Made by a program: the position numbers and the translations under genes. From Bacillota bacterium (GTDB lineage: Bacteria > Bacillota > Clostridia > Christensenellales > Aristaeellaceae): a DNA stretch of 7,584 bases. The notes beneath the pieces were generated by a model. That model had not been told where the DNA came from and ran no database searches. It saw nothing but the letters and a program-made list of their open reading frames with translations. The stretch spans positions 1 through 7,584 of the forward strand of contig JAEYQQ010000059.1 of NCBI GenBank assembly GCA_023409955.1, given 5' to 3'. Below, one piece after another: positions 6,293 through 7,584 of the stretch (positions are counted from its first letter, which is position 1; the number at the start of each line of letters is the position of its first letter).

Positions 6293-7096
6293 ATGTTTTT
6301 GTCCCAGAACCCGGTTGGCGTATTTGATAGCGGCGTGGGCGGAATCAGCGTACTTCGCACCGCCCGTATTCTATTACCTGGTGAAGATTTTATATATTAT
6401 GGGGATACCGCTCACGCTCCATATGGCACCAAGCCAACAGATGAAGTAAAGGGTTATGTACTGAAAGTAGCACAGCATTTGATGAATAAGGGCGCTAAGG
6501 CAATTCTTATTGCTTGCAATACTGCAACTAGCGTAGCCGCCGAAGCACTTCGTTCAACAGTAAATATACCTGTTATCGGTATGGAGCCTGCATTAAAACC
6601 GGCAGCTCTTTTACGCCATGGCGGCAAGATATTGGTTATGGCAACGCCTGTCACCCTTCGCTTGCCAAAATTTCAACGATTGATGGAACAGTACGGAGAA
6701 GGGGCAATTCCTGTACCATGCCCAGGCTTGATGGAATTTGTGGAACGCGGTGAATGGGCGGGCGAAGGCCTACGTGCACATCTGAAAGGGCTTTTAGCTC
6801 CTTTTAATAATGAATCTGTGGATGCAGTGGTGTTGGGCTGCACCCACTATGTATTTTTGCGTCAGATGATACAAAGCATGTTTCCTCCCAAAACGGCAGT
6901 ACTGGACGGAAACATCGGAACAGTCAGACAGCTAAAACATCGTATGGAGGATGCTGGGATTTTGCGTCAGCGGGATACCGGTGGCAGTGTTTTGCTTGAG
7001 ACATCGGGAGATCCCAATGAAATGGTACCAAGAATGAACATGCTTCTGAACTTTCCTTTGGATCAGTATGATGTTCCAAGCGGAGGACGTGGATAA
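6293..7096 (+). CDS. murI: Glutamate racemase
   Basis: MurI converts L-glutamate to D-glutamate in the cytoplasm for the second residue of the peptidoglycan stem peptide. The 267-residue length is normal. Motifs in order: VGVFDSGVGGISV at 8-20 with Asp12, IYYGDTAHAPYG at 35-46, ACNTATSVAAEALR at 74-87 with the catalytic Cys75, IGMEPALKPA at 95-104, CPGLMEFVERGE at 143-154, and VLGCTHYVFL at 180-189 with the second catalytic Cys183 and His185. The two cysteines remove and add the alpha proton on opposite faces. GGAGGG at 6281-6286 is 6 bases before the ATG. It follows spoIIP by 61 bases, with its own candidate promoter in that gap, and the next gene begins 35 bases after its stop with no terminator visible. 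Confidence 0.96.
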   Translation: MFLSQNPVGVFDSGVGGISVLRTARILLPGEDFIYYGDTAHAPYGTKPTDEVKGYVLKVAQHLMNKGAKAILIACNTATSVAAEALRSTVNIPVIGMEPALKPAALLRHGGKILVMATPVTLRLPKFQRLMEQYGEGAIPVPCPGLMEFVERGEWAGEGLRAHLKGLLAPFNNESVDAVVLGCTHYVFLRQMIQSMFPPKTAVLDGNIGTVRQLKHRMEDAGILRQRDTGGSVLLETSGDPNEMVPRMNMLLNFPLDQYDVPSGGRG

Positions 7097-7131
7097 AGAA
7101 CCCAATAGTATACGAAAGGATCTTGCTGATC

Positions 7132-7416
7132 ATGGAATGCCGCTCGTTTGATGATGCTGAGGAATTTCGGGTTTGGCTAAGCAATAATTGCACAATCAGC
7201 AAAGGCCAGTGGCTTTTGTTTGGCAAGGTAGGCGGTCCCATAACCATAGGTCCCAATGAAGCACTTGAAGAAGCCCCATGCTTTGGATGGATCGACAGTC
7301 AGATCAAAAGCCTGGATTCGTATACCTATATCAAATATTTTTCACCAAGGCGCAAGGGCAGCGAATGGTCAAACAAGAACTTCACTATGGTTGAAGAACT
7401 GGAAAAAAGCGGCTGA
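7132..7416 (+). CDS. YdeI/OmpD-associated family protein, N-terminal part ending at a premature TGA
   Basis: The 94-codon frame starts MECRSFDDAEEFRVWL and matches the N-terminal half of the YdeI/OmpD-associated (OmdA) family: WLLFGK, then NEALEEAPCFGWIDSQIKS, then TYIKYFSPRRKGSEWSNKN, then EELEKSG. The family is usually about 180-200 residues; here TGA at 7414-7416 cuts it where homologues continue with a residue and then MT. The same frame carries on with family-like sequence to the window edge, so this is probably a broken gene. EEAP replaces the more usual EEAL, perhaps a further sign of decay (inference). AAAGGA at 7115-7120 is 11 bases before the ATG, rather far; a TTG at 7123 in the same frame is too close to it. 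The function of the family is uncertain; YdeI in enterobacteria has been linked to peptide resistance. The gene lies 35 bases after murI. Confidence 0.7.
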   Translation: MECRSFDDAEEFRVWLSNNCTISKGQWLLFGKVGGPITIGPNEALEEAPCFGWIDSQIKSLDSYTYIKYFSPRRKGSEWSNKNFTMVEELEKSG

Positions 7417-7584
7417 ATGACGGAGCATGGCCGGCAAAGAATTGCTGAAGCAAAGCAAAATGGCACTTTCAAGCCAAAGGACAGGCTATCGATAACGCAA
7501 AAAATGATCGATGTCCTCACTAGCCGCCTTTGCGGGATAGAGCCAGCCTTAAGCAATTTCATTTCCATGTCCCCATCTGTAAAG
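7417..7584 (+). pseudogene. In-frame continuation of the interrupted YdeI/OmdA-family gene (runs off right edge)
   Basis: Directly after the TGA, in the same frame, 56 codons stay open to the window end. They begin MTEHGRQRIAEAKQNGTF and end EPALSNFISMSPSVK, which is the expected downstream part of YdeI-family proteins and the beginning of the OmdA domain. The homology crosses the stop with no frame change, so one base substitution (for example CGA to TGA) would explain it. The stop and a new ATG are adjacent (TGAATG), so re-initiation could produce a separate C-terminal polypeptide. I see no good ribosome binding site before this ATG. A sequencing error remains possible. The 3' end is not in the window. 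Confidence 0.65.

Noticed and set aside
7086..7114. Promoter before the YdeI-like gene (TATACG at 7109-7114)
   Set aside because: The -10 match is poor and the sequence 17 bases upstream (GACGTG) does not resemble a -35.
7414..7416. TGA read as an amino acid (genetic code change or selenocysteine)
   Set aside because: The permease ends at TGA straight after its conserved C-terminus, no selenocysteine element is visible, and the YdeI family has no selenocysteine at this place.
616..7416. Several long minus-strand open frames opposite the adaptor, permease, gpr and murI genes
   Set aside because: They mirror strongly supported plus-strand genes, show no family-like sequence and have no consistent ribosome binding sites.

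Overview
The window looks like chromosomal DNA of an endospore-forming member of the Bacillota, most likely class Clostridia. The reasons are a gpr-spoIIP sporulation pair, a DUF512 (PDZ plus radical SAM) gene of the kind common in clostridia, strong GGAGG-type ribosome binding sites, and a MacAB-like exporter with no outer-membrane partner. Base composition looks balanced by eye (not computed). I see no RNA gene, CRISPR array, insertion sequence, integrase or prophage gene, and no convincing rho-independent terminator.

Layout. (1) Positions 376 to 1, minus strand: the first 125 codons of a DUF512 PDZ/radical SAM protein that runs off the left edge, read from a TTG start behind a near-consensus sigma-A promoter. 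(2) Positions 377-615: a 239-base divergent intergenic region with that minus-strand promoter and a weaker plus-strand candidate. (3) Positions 616-4143, plus strand: a tight three-gene operon for a MacA/MacB or YknXYZ-like ABC exporter (adaptor, ATPase, permease). (4) Positions 4216-6231: gpr (spore protease) then spoIIP (engulfment peptidoglycan hydrolase), an order also found in Bacillus. (5) Positions 6293-7096: murI, glutamate racemase, with its own candidate promoter. (6) Positions 7132-7584: a YdeI/OmdA-family gene interrupted by an in-frame TGA, with recognisable family sequence continuing to the right edge.

How the genes relate. The adaptor, ATPase and permease should form one membrane machine that exports a substrate or protects the envelope; nothing here identifies the substrate. 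Gpr degrades small acid-soluble spore proteins during germination. SpoIIP cuts peptidoglycan during engulfment of the forespore. MurI supplies D-glutamate for peptidoglycan. The DUF512 and YdeI-like genes have no firm role.

The points most worth a second look are an 18-pair potential RNA hairpin that encloses the gpr ribosome binding site and start codon, the in-frame TGA (followed at once by ATG) in the YdeI-like gene, and an adaptor that seems to carry two lipoyl-like modules instead of one. I found no clear evidence of a wholly new multi-gene system.
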